Origin: Punctularia strigosozonata HHB-11173 SS5
Lineage: Eukaryota > Basidiomycota > Agaricomycetes > Corticiales > Punctulariaceae
Assembly: GCF_000264995.1 (NCBI RefSeq)
Contig: NW_006767434.1
Coordinates: 873,188 to 913,390, forward strand
Direction: 5' to 3'
Length of the DNA: 40,203 nucleotides
Of this stretch, positions 20,806 through 33,521 are shown piece after piece. Both the position numbers and the translations under genes were made by a program. The first letter of the stretch is position 1. Every line of letters starts with the position of its first letter. The notes under the pieces were generated by a model. It saw nothing but the letters and a program-made list of their open reading frames with translations. It was not told the DNA's origin and did not search any database.

Positions 20806-21648
20806 TCAGAAACAGAGGATCTCAAGGGAAGGATGCGAGAGCCAGCAACGTTCCATTAGAGTCCATATATCCTCACCAGGTCCAGGATGGTCGTCTGGCG
20901 ACGGACGTACTATGTCTTGGCCTTGGAGAATGAGACCTAAGACAGCGAAATCTTTGGAGGTCTGATAAGAAGGAGGCCTCACACTATATGCCTGTGGTAT
21001 ATCCATGAAGACTGATAGTTGATCACGGTGATTGATACAAACATACACGACGGCAAGCGAAAACATCGCTGTGCCTGTTCGGATGAATTCCGTTCCGTCT
21101 AAGAATTCCAAAGCATCGCGCGGTGGTGTTGCTAACGGTGACCGCAATTGTCACTGTGGATACGATAGTGTGTCCGAAGTCGGATATGCTTGCTTTATAT
21201 TTGTCAAGTATGAGTACATTAGCCTTCATGCGGGAGAGATGTGTTTTATGAGAACCGATACCGCACATAGATCCCCATGAACAATGTCCTCGCAGTGAAG
21301 GTAAGCTAACCCTTCCGCTAAAGGCGATGCGCCGAGCTCGGCACGGGAGTACCCACGCGAGAGCTATCAGTTCCACATTCGATTCGGATAGCACTCTGTA
21401 TGTTCATGAGCAGGTACGTCGGACAGCGGATGCGCAGGGTCAGACGCACTTCGATTCTCGTCAGAGGACATCGACAACATGAAACGTGGGGCGGCGAGGG
21501 AGGAGGAAGAGGGAGCGAGGGTAACGCAATAGGCGCCGATAACATTTGGGTACCAGGAGCATTCCCATATGGTTTCCTGAAGAAGGCTGTTAAGCCGTCC
21601 ACTACCTGACAGACACGAGTACGGGACACTGCAGGGTCCAAACGACAT
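20806..21648 (-). pseudogene. Decayed Ser/Thr/Tyr (TKL-like) protein kinase
   Basis: Kinase landmarks occur in the right order on the minus strand but in different frames. These are an αC–β4 block (YPNVIGAYCVTL), the catalytic-loop area (GLAYLHCEDIVHGDL then KANVLILDKY, about 21285–21200), a DFG motif (ASISDFGHT, about 21180), the SDVFA/SLAVVYV segment (about 21075, read in two frames) and the C-lobe end (VRPSPDDHPG, DIWTLMERCW). Between HGDL and KANVLI no canonical intron restores the frame, and a further shift is needed at SDVFA. The ATP-binding Gly loop and the β3 Lys were not found. This architecture matches the large, fast-evolving kinase families of agaricomycetes; here it appears dead. 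Confidence 0.7.
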
Positions 21649-22293
21649 GGAAAGCTGAGTCTAGGGGCAAGACTGTTTCTGATTCGAAGCTCCGCGATGG
21701 TACATACATGGACTAATCAGACATCGCGTCGGTGTTCATTCGAGAGCAAGGTATGCATCGTAAATGACATGTATGTACAGGTTGACATGCGATTCAGCAC
21801 TTTATATGCGCAAGAAAACTGTTAAGGCAGGTCATCAGCACTTCGCTACCAGTACAAGGGCGTGTGTAGAAGCCTCAGCGAAAACGAAAAGGTAGCATCA
21901 AGCAGCCGATGTCTAGTCGGCGTCAGGCTCATTAAATCAGGTTTGGAAACCCTCATCGACAAACAATCAAGCAAAGAGTATGAATGAGCGACTCACAGAA
22001 GCAATCCCCTTCTACTCGTCAGATGTCGCAGGAAAAAATCGACATGCCACGGCGTGAACTAGCCGGGACACTTCCTAGCCTGACAGTGCTCTCGGGGGCG
22101 TAAGACTCGATGAGTCCTGGCACTGCGATAGTCTCGAGTTGAACCAGCGCAGCGTGGCAGCCCTCTGGAAGAAACAGGCGAAGGGAGAAAAATGCCCGCT
22201 TATATATCCAGCAACGCGTCCACGTGACCAGAACGCGTCTAACTCTGGCCAACCGTGGGAAGGACCCGCACACCCAGGCCACCCTCAACGACG
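21649..22293. other. Interval between the kinase relic and kinesin
   Basis: This holds the kinesin promoter and perhaps the lost N-lobe of the kinase relic. A minus-strand open frame of 89 codons at 22019–22288 has no recognisable domain. Confidence 0.4.
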
Positions 22294-25249
22294 ATGAAGC
22301 CTAACCGCACGTTGGCAACGCCTATCAAGCGACCTTTGTCTGCTTCCAACTCGACGGATAATGCGTCGAGGCCGTCAAGCGTACTCGGGTCGGCCAAGAA
22401 ATACAAGGCTGCAGTTTCGTCAGAGTCAAGGACACGCCTAAACGCAAAGCCGAGGGTAAACGGTCTTTGCCCCGGGGAAATCGAGAGTTGCTGAACATAT
22501 TGCTGCGTTCAGCCTCTGTCTCTTGCACCGGGAACGCCATCGCGACCCCGTCATGGGTCGGCTTCACCTCGTCCGAAGACGCCTACTACTCCAAGGTCCA
22601 GAGAAACAGACAGCCCACTGCTGCGCCCAGTGAGCGCCATGGATGTTAGTAGAGTGGATCCAGAAGCAGCGCTAGTCGACTTTGAAAGCCTTGAGCCAGG
22701 CGATATATCTGCCGAAATCGACGAGTCGCAGTTACCTGCCGCCGACCATGGTAGCAAGGACAAAGTACTTGTCTCCGTTCGGTAAGATTATCTCGTTTGT
22801 TCGTTAATGTAACGCTAATATGACCTCAGCATTCGACCAACTTCTGGCGCTTCAGCCTGGACCGCAACCCCAGGCACCTCAACCCAGGCCAAGTCCATCA
22901 AGCTACTACCACAGCACGTCAAATCATCATCATCATCCCCCCCTGAATTCCACTTCGACGAGATCCTACAAGGCTCTGCCAACAAACCGGTGTACAACGC
23001 GGTCGCGCGCTCACATGTGCACGCGGCTATGGAAGGCTTCAATTCCGTGGTCTTCGCGTACGGTCAGACAGCGTCCGGGAAAACCTTCACTTTGAGCGGG
23101 AACGACGATGAACCTGGTATCATCCCACGCGCCATGAAGGACATCTTCGCCTTCATCCGTCGCACCCCAACTCGCGAATACCTGCTTCGGTGCTCTTACC
23201 TCGAGATTTACAATGAGGCCATCCATGATCTGCTCGCTCCGCCTTCGTCACCTTCCCAGGTACAGATACAGGGTACCGGGGCCAACATCTGGCTTGCCCC
23301 GCTCCGGGAGGAAGTGGTCACTAGTCTGAAGGAGATGCGGGAGGTCATCAAGCGTGGAGAAGGCAACCGCCGAACTGCAACAACGGACTGGAATGAACGG
23401 AGTAGCCGGAGTCACTCTGTCTTCCGGGTAGTAATCGAGAGCCGCGAACGTGGCGAGGGTCTCAATTCAAGTTCAACCAGTGGCAGGCAGACACCTGGTC
23501 CCTGTCCCCCAACTCCAGGCGGACCACGGTTGCAAGCAATAGGAGGAAGGAGCGTACAAACAAGTACATTGGTCAGGATAAGTTGGACCACTTTATCAGA
23601 CTGGACTAATGCGAACGCTGTTATAGAGCCTCATCGATTTGGCTGGCTCGGAGAAAGCCACCTCGGACAAAGATCGTACAAGAGAAGGCAAGTACATCAA
23701 CACCAGGTCAGTCCCCATCTACAGGGACCCGTCATAGCACTGACAATTCACGCAGTCTCTTGACACTCGGATCTGTTATATCGACTCTCGCTGACAACGC
23801 CGCCAAGGGGAAATCGTGAGCGCTATTCCTCCCTCTGACCGGTATTTAGTTGACAAACTACATGTCCAGTGACTACGTACCGTTCCGGAACTCGAAGCTC
23901 ACCCGACTGCTCCAGCCATCTTTATCTGGTGATGCACGTATATCCGTCATCTGCACGTTATCACCAGACGCGACTCACGTCCCCGAAACGACAAACACGC
24001 TCCTGTTCGCTCAGCGAATCAAGAAGGTCGTGCTGAGCGCCAAGAAGAATGAAGTAGTGGATACTGACGCCCTTATCGAGCGATACCGACTGGAGATCGA
24101 GGACCTCAAGCGCAGGCTGTCTGACAGAGAGCGGGAAGCTCCCGTCAAATCTCGTCGTCTCTCTGCCCAAGAGGTAGGTGACTTGCGAGACAACGTTTAT
24201 TTGAATGCTAAACAACGTGTCATAGCAACACGACGAGTCCAAAGCCATGAGGGATCTTAACGCACGCATCAAGCAGCTGACCAAGTTGATCTTGACTAGT
24301 CAGACCGTCGATGAGACGCAGGGCGACAAGTCGCGCCCCGCAAGTCCGACTAAGGTTGACTTCGACATGTCACCATATCAGGTTCGTGCGCAACTTGCAT
24401 TTCCATCGCCCTTCCAATAACGTTGCGCTGGCAGTTGCAACAAGAACTTCTGTCTGCGAGACGAGAACTCGAGACCCAGGCGACACAGATCCTTTCCCTT
24501 GAGGCTGCACTCATGGCACGGCCGCCCTTGCCCGCCGACGCTCCGGAGAGCGAGAAGGACAAGTTGATCGTTGATCAGGCCAAGACGATCAAGGAGCTTG
24601 AGATCGTTGTCCGCGGGTACGAGAGCAATCTTGGCGAACCACTGCGTCAAGTGCGCGAAGACGTCGAGCGAGAGTGGAGTGCGAAGCTGGAGAGGGAGAC
24701 TAGGAAACGCGAAGAGAAGGAAGCTTGGGCAGAAGAACTGATCAAGCAGCTGGACAAAGAGAAGAAGGTGATGTTATCTGCGCGTTCCAGTAGATCATTG
24801 CTGACGAGGAAGGATAGATGAGGCTCAAGCTGGAGAACGAACGATCCGCGCTTCAAGCCTTCGTGACGAAGTTTGACGCCCTTGGCTTGGGAGGACTGGG
24901 CCTTTCGCAGCCGTCTGTGCCGTCGAAACTCAAGCCACCGAAGCCCACCCCTGGTGGCGCTGCCAGGGCGTTCGCGGAGAGGCAAAACGGTCGAGGTGGA
25001 CGATTAGGTCTAGGCCTCGGCGGCATAGAAGAAGTTGACGCCAATGACTCGCCCATCAAGATTGACATGACGGGCCAAAGCATGGCCATGGCGGACGGAC
25101 CCAGCCTATTGCACGAGGACCCTCGTTGGGACCTCTCATTCGGCGGCGACGGGGAAGACAGCTTCGAGGTGGAACAAGCGCTGTTGGGTCCAAGCAGCGA
25201 CAAGTGCCGATCAGACATCCTCGACGAGAAGGAGAATTTGCCGATATAA
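22294..25249 (+). CDS. Kinesin-7 (CENP-E/Kip2-like) motor protein
   Basis: Plus-end-directed microtubule motor; fungal kinesin-7s act in microtubule dynamics and cargo or spindle transport. Nine exons: 22294–22455, 22513–22781, 22830–23571, 23627–23706, 23756–23815, 23870–24173, 24226–24381, 24435–24767, 24818–25249; 845 aa. The N-terminal 140 residues are Ser/Pro-rich. The motor spans about 140–485: VSVRIRP, P-loop GQTASGKT (222–229), SYLEIYNEAIHDLL, switch I NERSSRSH, switch II SLIDLAGSEK (about 392–401), then DYVPFRNSKLTRLLQPSL. The neck (NEVVDTDALIERYRLEIEDL) is the kinesin-7 signature. Coiled coil follows (about 530–680), then a Gly/Pro-rich tail ending DILDEKENLPI. A low-complexity insert of about 30 residues lies between switch I and switch II. 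All nucleotide motifs are intact, so the motor should be active. Confidence 0.95.
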
Positions 25250-25520
25250 TCACAATGTGCTACCAAATTCTGGACGGAATATTCGTTGTCGCTGGATGCT
25301 CAACTCTTGCTTTTGCGCTTGCTCTGTGTTGTCGTCGCATTTTATTCTTGTAACACTGCTCATCTGCATATACATCATATTTACTGCAGACGGGATATAC
25401 GGACCATATCGCTCACGGCTGTTCGAGGCCATCGCTGCGGTAGCTCGTGAATGAAGGCAATATAACGAAATAGGGCACAAGCACAGAGCACAAGCCGCCT
25501 AAGGCGTTGACTGAACACGG

Positions 25521-27397
25521 TCAAACTGCGAACACTCGTAGCACTTTATGTGCGCGTCCTTCTTTGACAGTCTGCTCAGGCGTCAGCGAAGACGATAACA
25601 CAAACACCGGATGGCCAACCATATGTAGCACCGCCAGACAGTCCTGTTCCACCATCACCGTGTCCACCTGCTCGATGGGCAACGTACCGCGTGTAATGCG
25701 ATATGGCAGGGAAGTGGTTACCGCTGACTCGAAAACGTCCTCAGGTGGCATGGTGGTCGGCTCAGAGACTTCAACAACGTGGGAGCCCGTATCGGGGATG
25801 TCATATCCACGTTGCGCAAGCGACCTTCGCACTTGGAAGACGTTGAAGTCGATGACGCAGAGAGCTGTTGCATCCCAAGGCGGCTGATCCTCAGCGCCAT
25901 CCTCGCCATTTGTCCAAGTCGCCGGCAACACGACTCGTTCGCCATAAATAGGCCTGTCCGGTTGTTTCACAAGCTTGTTCCTGCAAATAACGAAGAGGCC
26001 ATACCTGAATAGATGATCAACTTGCCAGCTTGCGCTGACTTGTTTCAGTAATCGGGCCCCTTGCGGCCCCCAGTCTTCCCAAGGAACAATAGGATCCCAC
26101 GCTCTAAGTCCCGGCTGACGGTGATATCGGTACAAATATGAACGGAGTGTGCGATGATGCACGAAGTAGAAGTAACGCATCACGGATGGCCTCCCCTCGC
26201 GGTCCCATATTGTTGCGACGAAGAGGAAGACTCTAGCTTCCGGATCGGCCTTCCAGTTTCCATAGCCAGTAGGACCACAAGCCTGGGGAACCTCGGGAAC
26301 ATCGAAGCTAGCCGTATACCCATCCTGAAGCTGAGGGAAATCAAGCTGAGCGATGAGACCATCGGATAGTTCTGATAAACACTCCGAATCTGAGAAAGAA
26401 AAAAGGACGATCGACCCAGGATTCCCCTGCATGGTAAGGAAAAAGCAACGGTTCGTAACGAAGGCGAACTTCGATCCAAGTGTCAGATCCGTGTCCTAGT
26501 GGTCGTTAGCTGTTCAACATATCGACGAGCAAGACGAGCTGAGTGGTCACGTACAACTACAATCTTGCCTGTCTTCCAGCACCAGATGACCAGCCGATCA
26601 AGTGGAGGATAGGTACAACGGACGGCAAGCATGTCGTCATGCAGGTAGACGGGTACCTGATCACCATATGACGTCGGAAAGCAATATGTCAGGGTCGGAT
26701 TGGCTGCCGCCGGGTGGACAAAACCGTCACTGATGGAATTGAGGTAAATAGTAGTCGTCATGCTACTGCAGTTCGTGTGTTCAGCTATTAGGCCCTTTGT
26801 GACAGACAAGCAACGTACTCTTGAGTTTCCGAGAAAGAACGTTCCGAAAACGCTATAAGATTCTGGCTAGGATCAATGCCGAAAGCCGCCCTACGCGCGT
26901 CTACTCTTCCAATGTAAAGAGGTTGTTGGGGGGCTGTCATAGCTGAAAGACTGGGCAAGCGTGCGATATGCAGGAGGTCGTGGCCGTTGGTGGATCCGGA
27001 CCACCAAGAGCTTGCGTACAGTCCTCCGACGAAGTCATAGCAGTTTATCATCCGAAGTTGCGTCGGCTGCGGAATCGTCACGAGTTCTATCCATTCCCCT
27101 TTCTCCCAGGCTGAACGCTGCCGTATGAGAGCTTTCAGCCGTTCACGAGCGCCGAGACAGGCTTGAGTGTTGATGTCAATCATGCCTGCGCGTCCAAGCT
27201 CCAATATATACTGCATCTCCGTGCTTTCTTCGATGACAGCCTGAAACCTGCGACAGATCTAGCGGAGACATGAGATCCGAGTTACCGGGATTTAACGCGG
27301 GGAAGTATGTTACACGAGCAATTCTGCATATATCCCTGAAGGACACATGCCCAAGGACCTCCGCGAGCAATTCATTTGGGAGCGAGTTAAGCGACAT
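25521..27397 (-). CDS. F-box protein
   Basis: Probable substrate receptor of an SCF ubiquitin ligase. Four exons, minus strand: 27397–27314, 27258–26819, 26765–26555, 26495–25521; 569 aa. The F-box is at the N-terminus (LNSLPNELLAEVLGHVSFRD, then ICRIARICRRFQAVIEEST), split by intron 1 as is common in agaricomycete F-box genes. The rest is a large region of repeated β-like segments with Trp (DRLVIWCWKTGKIVVV, KFAFVTNRCFFLTMQG), resembling the divergent β-propeller part of such proteins, but I cannot define WD repeats. The target is unknown. Divergent from the uS12m gene (241 bp between starts). Its 3' end converges with kinesin across 271 bp. Confidence 0.85.
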
Positions 27398-27638
27398 GCT
27401 CGCCCAATCGTTGAGGTCTGCGAGCCGGATAATAGAGACCAAGTTGTATCAAGGTTATTGCCATGTTGACACGCGGGCAATACCTTGATTTGTTGTGCGA
27501 GTAGTCACTCAGCAACGTCGTTGTCGTTGTCGTCGACATCGACGATCGTCGCAGCCGCGCTCTCTTCTCGCTCCCACGCCACTTCTCACTATCCCCGGGT
27601 GTCGAGTCGGAGTCCGCTGTTGCTGCACCCGGCGTACG
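27398..27638. promoter_or_regulatory. Divergent promoter: F-box gene and mitochondrial uS12
   Basis: 241 bp between the two start codons must serve both genes. The plus-strand side is pyrimidine-rich (GTTGTCGTTGTC-type and TCTCTTCTCGCT-type runs), as often seen before fungal ribosomal-protein genes. No TATAAA. Confidence 0.5.
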
Positions 27639-28277
27639 ATGTTCGGCGCATTGCGCTCACTAGCCCGTACGGCGGCGCCAACATGGCAGCCGTCGATACG
27701 TCCACTAAGGATTCAGCCACGTCAACCTTCTGCGCTACCTCTTTCCTTGCTGGCCCGCTCATTCCACGCTACACCGTCTGCGTCGGTGACCATGAACCAA
27801 GCCATGCGCCGCAAAAAGCCCATCGGCAAGAAGAACCGTAAACGAAACCCGAGGTCTCCCCTATTGGAAGGCAACCCATTTCACAAGGGTGTGGTGTCCG
27901 CCGTGACGTGGATGAAGCCGAAGAAGCCTAACTCGGCCAAGCGTAAGGTCGCGAAGATCAAGTTGGTGACGGGCAAGGGTATCACAGCGTCCATTCGTGG
28001 TGAAGGCCATAACCTACAGGAGCATAGTGTGGTGCTTGTCAGAGGCGGTCGTGCACAGGATTTGCCGGGTGTCAAGTACGTGAAAGTGCTGTACGAAGCT
28101 TTGACTGCAAAGGCTTACAACGGTATAACAGGTATAAGGTCGTGCGTGGCACATTAGATTTGAACGGGGTGGTGAATAGGAGATCAGCCCGTAGCAAATA
28201 CGGAGGTATGGTTGCGTTGCTGCTGCTTCTGACAACTCACTGAAGCTCCTCTTGCAGCGAAAAAGCCGAAATCATAG
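27639..28277 (+). CDS. MRPS12: Mitochondrial ribosomal protein uS12m
   Basis: Decoding-site protein of the mitochondrial small ribosomal subunit, nuclear-encoded. Three exons: 27639–28075, 28132–28205, 28258–28277; 176 aa. The first 50 or so residues are an Arg/Ser/Ala-rich, acid-free mitochondrial presequence ([25 protein letters not shown]). The S12 domain follows from [43 protein letters not shown] (streptomycin-region loop; PNSA motif intact), [20 protein letters not shown], then [20 protein letters not shown] and SARSKYGAKKPKS. Intron 1 splits GVK|YKVV with donor GTACGT; reading through it would give a wrong tail. Conserved residues for decoding are present, so it should be functional. 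Confidence 0.95.
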
Positions 28278-28497
28278 TTCTCGGCGCTGCCCTCGTTTCA
28301 CATTTACTGTAACCTTATGTCCTGAATAATTGCATTTATCGCCGGTCCAAGATAGTGACGGAATGGCATGTGTTATTTAAGTCACACCAAGTGCGGGGGT
28401 GATTAAGGTATGTAACGTCAAGGCGGTATCCGCTGTCCAGCACCAAGTCCACTGTGTACAAAAACGACCGACCGGACCGGATGGTGATGGAGAATGC

Positions 28498-31400
28498 TTA
28501 AAGCTCCACCAGCCCACCATCCTCCCGAACCCTGACTTCCCTATCCTTGCTCGCCCTCACGACCTTCTCGATCTCGCAATTGATGGCCCAGCACCACACG
28601 TCCCGCTCCAGCCTGCTCCTCGTCCGGAAGATAGCTACCTTCCGCTTCGCCATTTTGACGTCCAGTTCCGGCAACGTAGCCTTTTCTAGATCTGCGTTCT
28701 CGTTCGCAGCGGCATCGTCGCCGCCGAGGGTGGTGCCGGGCATGACGCCCATGACGTTCTTGTGGGACTTGTACCAGACCATGAATAAGGTTTCCTCTTC
28801 GCGATCGTCGGCCTCGAGGCCGTCTTGGTATCGGCGGGGTGTGGGGGGCGCGTTCGGGTCGTACTGACCGTTCGGGAGCGTCTGGGCAGCAAAGGCCCCT
28901 GAGCAAACATACGCATCAAGGAGATGAATGGTGTGCTTTTTCCGGCGACGATGGAGCGAGCTTTGGGACATGATGCGATACTGGACTAAATGCCCAGATA
29001 CCAGGAAGGCTTGGACGTATCTAGAAAAGTCCGCTCAATGGCGATCCCATAGCATGAGACCCTTTGAGTACTCACTTATATTGGCCCCACATGCCTTCTC
29101 TTACATATAACCTGCCGCCCTTGAGGATACTCCGACACCCGTCTAGGATGCAATGGTTGTAGAAGAAGCTCAACGCTGTCGCGGACGTCTCTGGATCAGG
29201 TGGCAATTCCGGAGGCGCATCCGGGTCCTCGCCGTGGACGTGGACTTGCGGAGTTAACCGTGGATGTGAAGCCTGCACGAGGTCCATCTCATCGCGGGCA
29301 TCGATGTGGTGGCGTTTCTTCCAGTATGCGACCAATGTGCGTAGGCGGTCAATCCATTCCAAAGCCACCCGTCGTGAGTATGCCTAGAACCCGGGACGTT
29401 CAGCTCGGAGGTACGGTGTGTCGGGAACGGCGCTCCCTCACTTCAAACCGGATCACATGCCCGGTCATCAGCAGCAGCTCGAAGCTCCTTCGCATCTTCA
29501 TGCGAGGTTTATCAGGCGATTTGGCGAGCGCCTCTTCCCCTCCTTCATCCTCGTCGTCGCTGTGTGTCCTCTCTGCTGTCTCGACGGACTCTTCCTGCTC
29601 CTCCCATCCGGCGAGGTGCTTCGGAGGCGTTTCGTCGTGCCGAGCCGCTGCATGAGGTTGGAACGCCCTCCGCACTGTCAACACGTTTCTGAGGTCGATC
29701 ACGCCACCTGCATCGAGGATTTGGCGTGCACCCCTGAGAACCTCCTGCTCGCGAGGCGATCGTGTGGGATTTGCCGAGCTCGGAGAAGCCAGGAAGGGAG
29801 GCATGCCTGGCGGGCGAGGAGGGTCGGCATTAGAGGGGTTGAGAGAGAAAAGGTTGCCGTCGTGTGTCGCTAGATAGACCGCATGCTTCGCTTGGGTGTT
29901 AGGGCGTATGCGGTCGAGGTAGCCTTCGATAGAGGGAGGTTCGTCGAGCCGGCTTCCGTCTTTAGTGTGAAGGTGTGTCGGAAAATGGCGGCCCAGACGC
30001 AATTCGAGGTGTGCCATCTTCTTGGCCTAATCAAGGATGAGCATGTTCTGGTACATGGGATAACAACCGAGCGAACCTGTTTCATTGCGATACCACAGGT
30101 TACAGCCCAAGGTCGCAGCTTCCCTTCGATGTCGTACTCCTGTACCCAGTCAATGTCCAGGTCCATGCGCCAGGCGAGATGAAGCCTAGCGTCGCCTTCA
30201 CGTATTGGCTCCTCGACGAGGGCGTCCCAGTCCGGAAGGTGCTTGAGGGCGTCGGTGCACATAGCAAGGACGTTGTCGTTCGTCAACAATGCATTGATGT
30301 GCTGCCAGTCCTCCGGCTCCGGAATATCGATCTTCAATCGAGTATCCATAACGGGAATCCGCACCTCCAGGAAGGGAGGTAGGATACCACCCAGCTGCCG
30401 CCTATGGGCGAGTCAACGTGAGTAAACCAGCAACGTGCTAGAGACGACTTCTGTGTACCATAACTGCCACATCCAGTCGGCGGCGCGCGTTCGACATCTC
30501 GCCTTGAATATGTAGACGTTCAGACCCTTCTCTCCATGCAGGAATCCGGTAGCTTTGTGAACACCGCGGTTACCCTTTGGAGCGCTAGTGAGGCAGAACG
30601 TCAAGTCGACGAAGCAGTAGCATGACAACTTTGTCTTCGCAGGGTCCAACGGTATAGTGTGTGCGAGACGCTTATGTCCCAGCAAACGCTCCTTCAGCGG
30701 AGTCTTCTATACGAGCGATGAATATTAGGCCAAGCAGCCACTCGTTCGAGTGTGAGCTACATACATATTCGTCGTAAATCTCGAGTCGGTCTTTACGCCA
30801 AACGAGCAGGCATTCGCCCCATTTGATAGGCGTGAGATGCCGAGCCGTAGAGTTCTTCTCCTCGTCGAAGTTAGTGCCCACATCTTCCCTACTATAGAGC
30901 ACTCGGCATAGCATTCTGTCTACGTTCTGGGTCAGTGCTCTATCCACGGGTCAGAACATATACGCACCACGCATCACAACCTCCCCCCATGGTACTGCAT
31001 TCTCGGCGGTCGCCAGCTCGGCTGCCCCAGCGCTCGTGGCTGATATACCCGGACCAGAACGCCCGAGCACGATAGATGGTGGTAGAGGCCCATCTGAAGG
31101 GAGCGTAGTACGAGCGACGGTGTCGTTGACATGTGTGTCCTGTGAGATAGTCTGTTCGTCGCTGGCAAAGCGGACTGCAACTTCTCGCCCGCTGGGCCCA
31201 GGACGAGGCAATAGAGGGGCACTAGAGGAATCGCTGAGAGGCCGTGGTTCTTCGACGAAATTCCTGTTAGGAGGGAAACCATTCGTCGAAGGACCACTTC
31301 GTCCCTCCGAGGTGACATCCAAGTTTGCCGTGGAGAGGCCGAAATTTGAACGGGAATGTGCATCAGGCTCGAGCCGAGAGCCCGACGGTTGGTGAGTTGT

Positions 31401-31886
31401 TCCGGAAGGCGAGTCATGCTGATAATTTGTATGCGGAGGATCGTGAATGACATTGACGCCTAAGAAGTCTCCGACTTCGAAGCTGCCTCCAACCCACTTC
31501 GGTACAGGCTCCTTGTTCCTCCGGCGACGGAACACCTTGGTGTAGTACTCGCTCTCCCTCCATCGCTGAAGCATCTCCTGACGTATATGACGCTCCTCAT
31601 CTTGATCCCAATCCTCCTCGCGTCCGCCTTTACCCAGGAAGAATTGAAAGGCGTGGTGCTTGATTGCGTCCGTGAGGCTCTCGTCATCGCTATCCGACTC
31701 CGATCCACCGGTGCTGCGCGCTTTCTTTGCCCGCTGACTTCGCACGCTCAGCTGTGTGAGCGCCCTCTCTGGCGTAGGGCCAACGAAGACTCGGCGAGTG
31801 TTGCTGTGGCGATCATTCCGTTTAACGACTTCGATGGCTGGTATAGATGCATTGATGGGCGGCGGTATAGACTGTGGTGTAGGCAT
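28498..31886 (-). CDS. Two-PH-domain protein, Spo71/Mug56-like
   Basis: Likely homologue of yeast Spo71 / S. pombe Mug56, membrane-binding proteins that work in meiotic spore-membrane formation; a sporulation role here is inference. Seven exons, minus strand: 31886–30968, 30919–30765, 30706–30459, 30401–30077, 30026–29442, 29383–29076, 29020–28498; 1020 aa. An N-terminal charged block (AIKHHAFQFFLGKGG, QRWRESEYYTKVFRRRR, FEVGDFLGVNVI) would be the Spo7_2_N-type region. A Ser/Pro-rich linker follows, then PH-1 at about 310–445 (GECLLVWRKDRLEIYDEY, ending DWMWQLW), a conserved middle part (EVRIPVMDTRLKIDIPEPED, WAVTCGIAMKQ), and PH-2 at about 835–1005 (GGRLYVREGMWGQYKYVQAF, KHTIHLLDAYV, ending DVWCWAINCEIEKVV). 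It ends 220 bp from the convergent uS12m gene. Confidence 0.8.
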
Positions 31887-32997
31887 CAGCGAAGCGACGC
31901 GCCAATTAGTAGCACATCAAGACTTCGTTAAGGCCGCTGGGCTGTACCAGGGCTGACCGAAATTTCCGAGCGATACCAGGTGGCAACAACGGGCTTGGAT
32001 GATGTCAGGGAGGCCGGTAACCACGTGGACGCCATGCGAAAACCCTCTGCTTCGTTGCCTGAAACGGACACAGGAGCTAGGAGCTACATGCTCGCTCCTC
32101 CAACTCAAGAGCCACAATTCAAGAAACGGCCTCCAACTGGAACGATCAATCTCATCGCAGCCGTCAGATAAAGACAATAATACTCGTACATCCGACTCCT
32201 GCGACATTGGGTCATGATCACAAGTTTCGATGGCTACTATGTACCGGGCGAAGCACGGCTTATCCTACTCGCATATCACTAGCTGCGATCCTAAGTTACT
32301 TCGAGCGTCCGCGCCGGCGGTCATGATCAGGACATTCATCACGCCCGGACTGTTCGCATCGACTTCTATAAGATGCAGGGGCCTGCTAGGTTGGCCGGAA
32401 ATGTTTCGTACGATTGAATACGTGTACGTGAGCCATAGGCCGGAGGAAATGCATAATGATACAGGCGGCCCGTAATAGCACCTTCCAAAAACTCGGCTAC
32501 CTACGGGTTGAGGCGGTGACCCGGGATCTAGACAGCGCCGTCGAGCGCCTGGCGGTGCATCGGTCTGAAACCCGGAACTCAGGCTGTGGACGTAGGGAAG
32601 TCCATGATCGGTGATTGGTGCCGAGAGTACTGATATCAGTCGTCATTGCAAAACACCGCCGGCAGCGTACTTGGGTGTATGCAAAGCGTGCCTGCGTCAA
32701 CTCCTAGGCTAAGATTCCCCAATGTGACTGCATTCTCTGATCACACTCGGTGACGGAAGTGAACTGAATGGACGCAGAAGAGAATTCAGGACCGTCGCTA
32801 TTCTGATAAGATCAGTGCCCACATATTGTATGCAAATGAGCAAATGGGACTGAGACGTTGTGCCAAGCCTGCAACCGGTGCCACAACTGCAGACGTGCGT
32901 CAGAACACACGCCGGGTCTATTGCGTCCAGTCCCAGGTTATCCATTGTGTAGTCACCAGAATTATCGCGACCATGTGGCCTCGTTCGAAGGTTAGAC
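31887..32997. other. Upstream region of the PH-domain gene, no gene seen
   Basis: This holds the promoter of the minus-strand PH-domain gene. Only short frames without codon bias. No repeats or RNA genes recognised. Confidence 0.45.
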
Positions 32998-33450
32998 TTT
33001 GAGCGTCTCTTGAGGCTCTTAGAAGGGCCGAAGCTACGGACGCTCGATTTGAACGCGAATGCAAACGCACCGCCCATCAGCTTCGGGCTGAATACACTCG
33101 CGCCAGCGTACCTGTGCCTGCGAATCGTCGGCGACACGGTTCGCGCGTCGGGCCGCGTATCGGGACTCCAGCTGCAGGAGGATGACGCCAAGCCTGAATC
33201 GAACGTTTGCGAATCGGTAAACACTCCACTCTCCGTGGCTCGGTGCGTTCCCATACCATACAATTTGCGCCAACGTTGGCGCGGTATGAACCAAGTTTGT
33301 AGCTCCGATGCGTGGATGAGTCCAGCAAAGCCTATTCCGACGAGTGCTGTGGCCGGAGTGAACACGTTACCGAGTACCGTAGCAGGGCCGCACCGTCATC
33401 GGAGCTCTCATGCAACGCGCCTGCGCCAAACTGCAAGCGTCGCGGGTGTA
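32998..33450 (+). pseudogene. Possible fragment of an LRR/F-box-type protein
   Basis: An open frame reads FERLLRLLEGPKLRTLDL and then continues through NTLAPAYLCLRIVG, resembling the leucine-rich part of agaricomycete F-box proteins. It lacks an F-box, further LRR units and connected exons, and minus-strand frames overlap it. Best taken as a relic or chance match. Confidence 0.25.
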
Positions 33451-33521
33451 TAGATTCGCCCTGTAGTAGCGCGCTCTTCGGGGTTGGCCATCAGACGAGG
33501 AAAGAAGCTCTGACTCGTAAG

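Noticed and set aside
25971-26030. Possible 27-nt intron in the F-box gene last exon
   Set aside because: Donor and acceptor words are present, but the length is implausible and the exon reads through without a stop.
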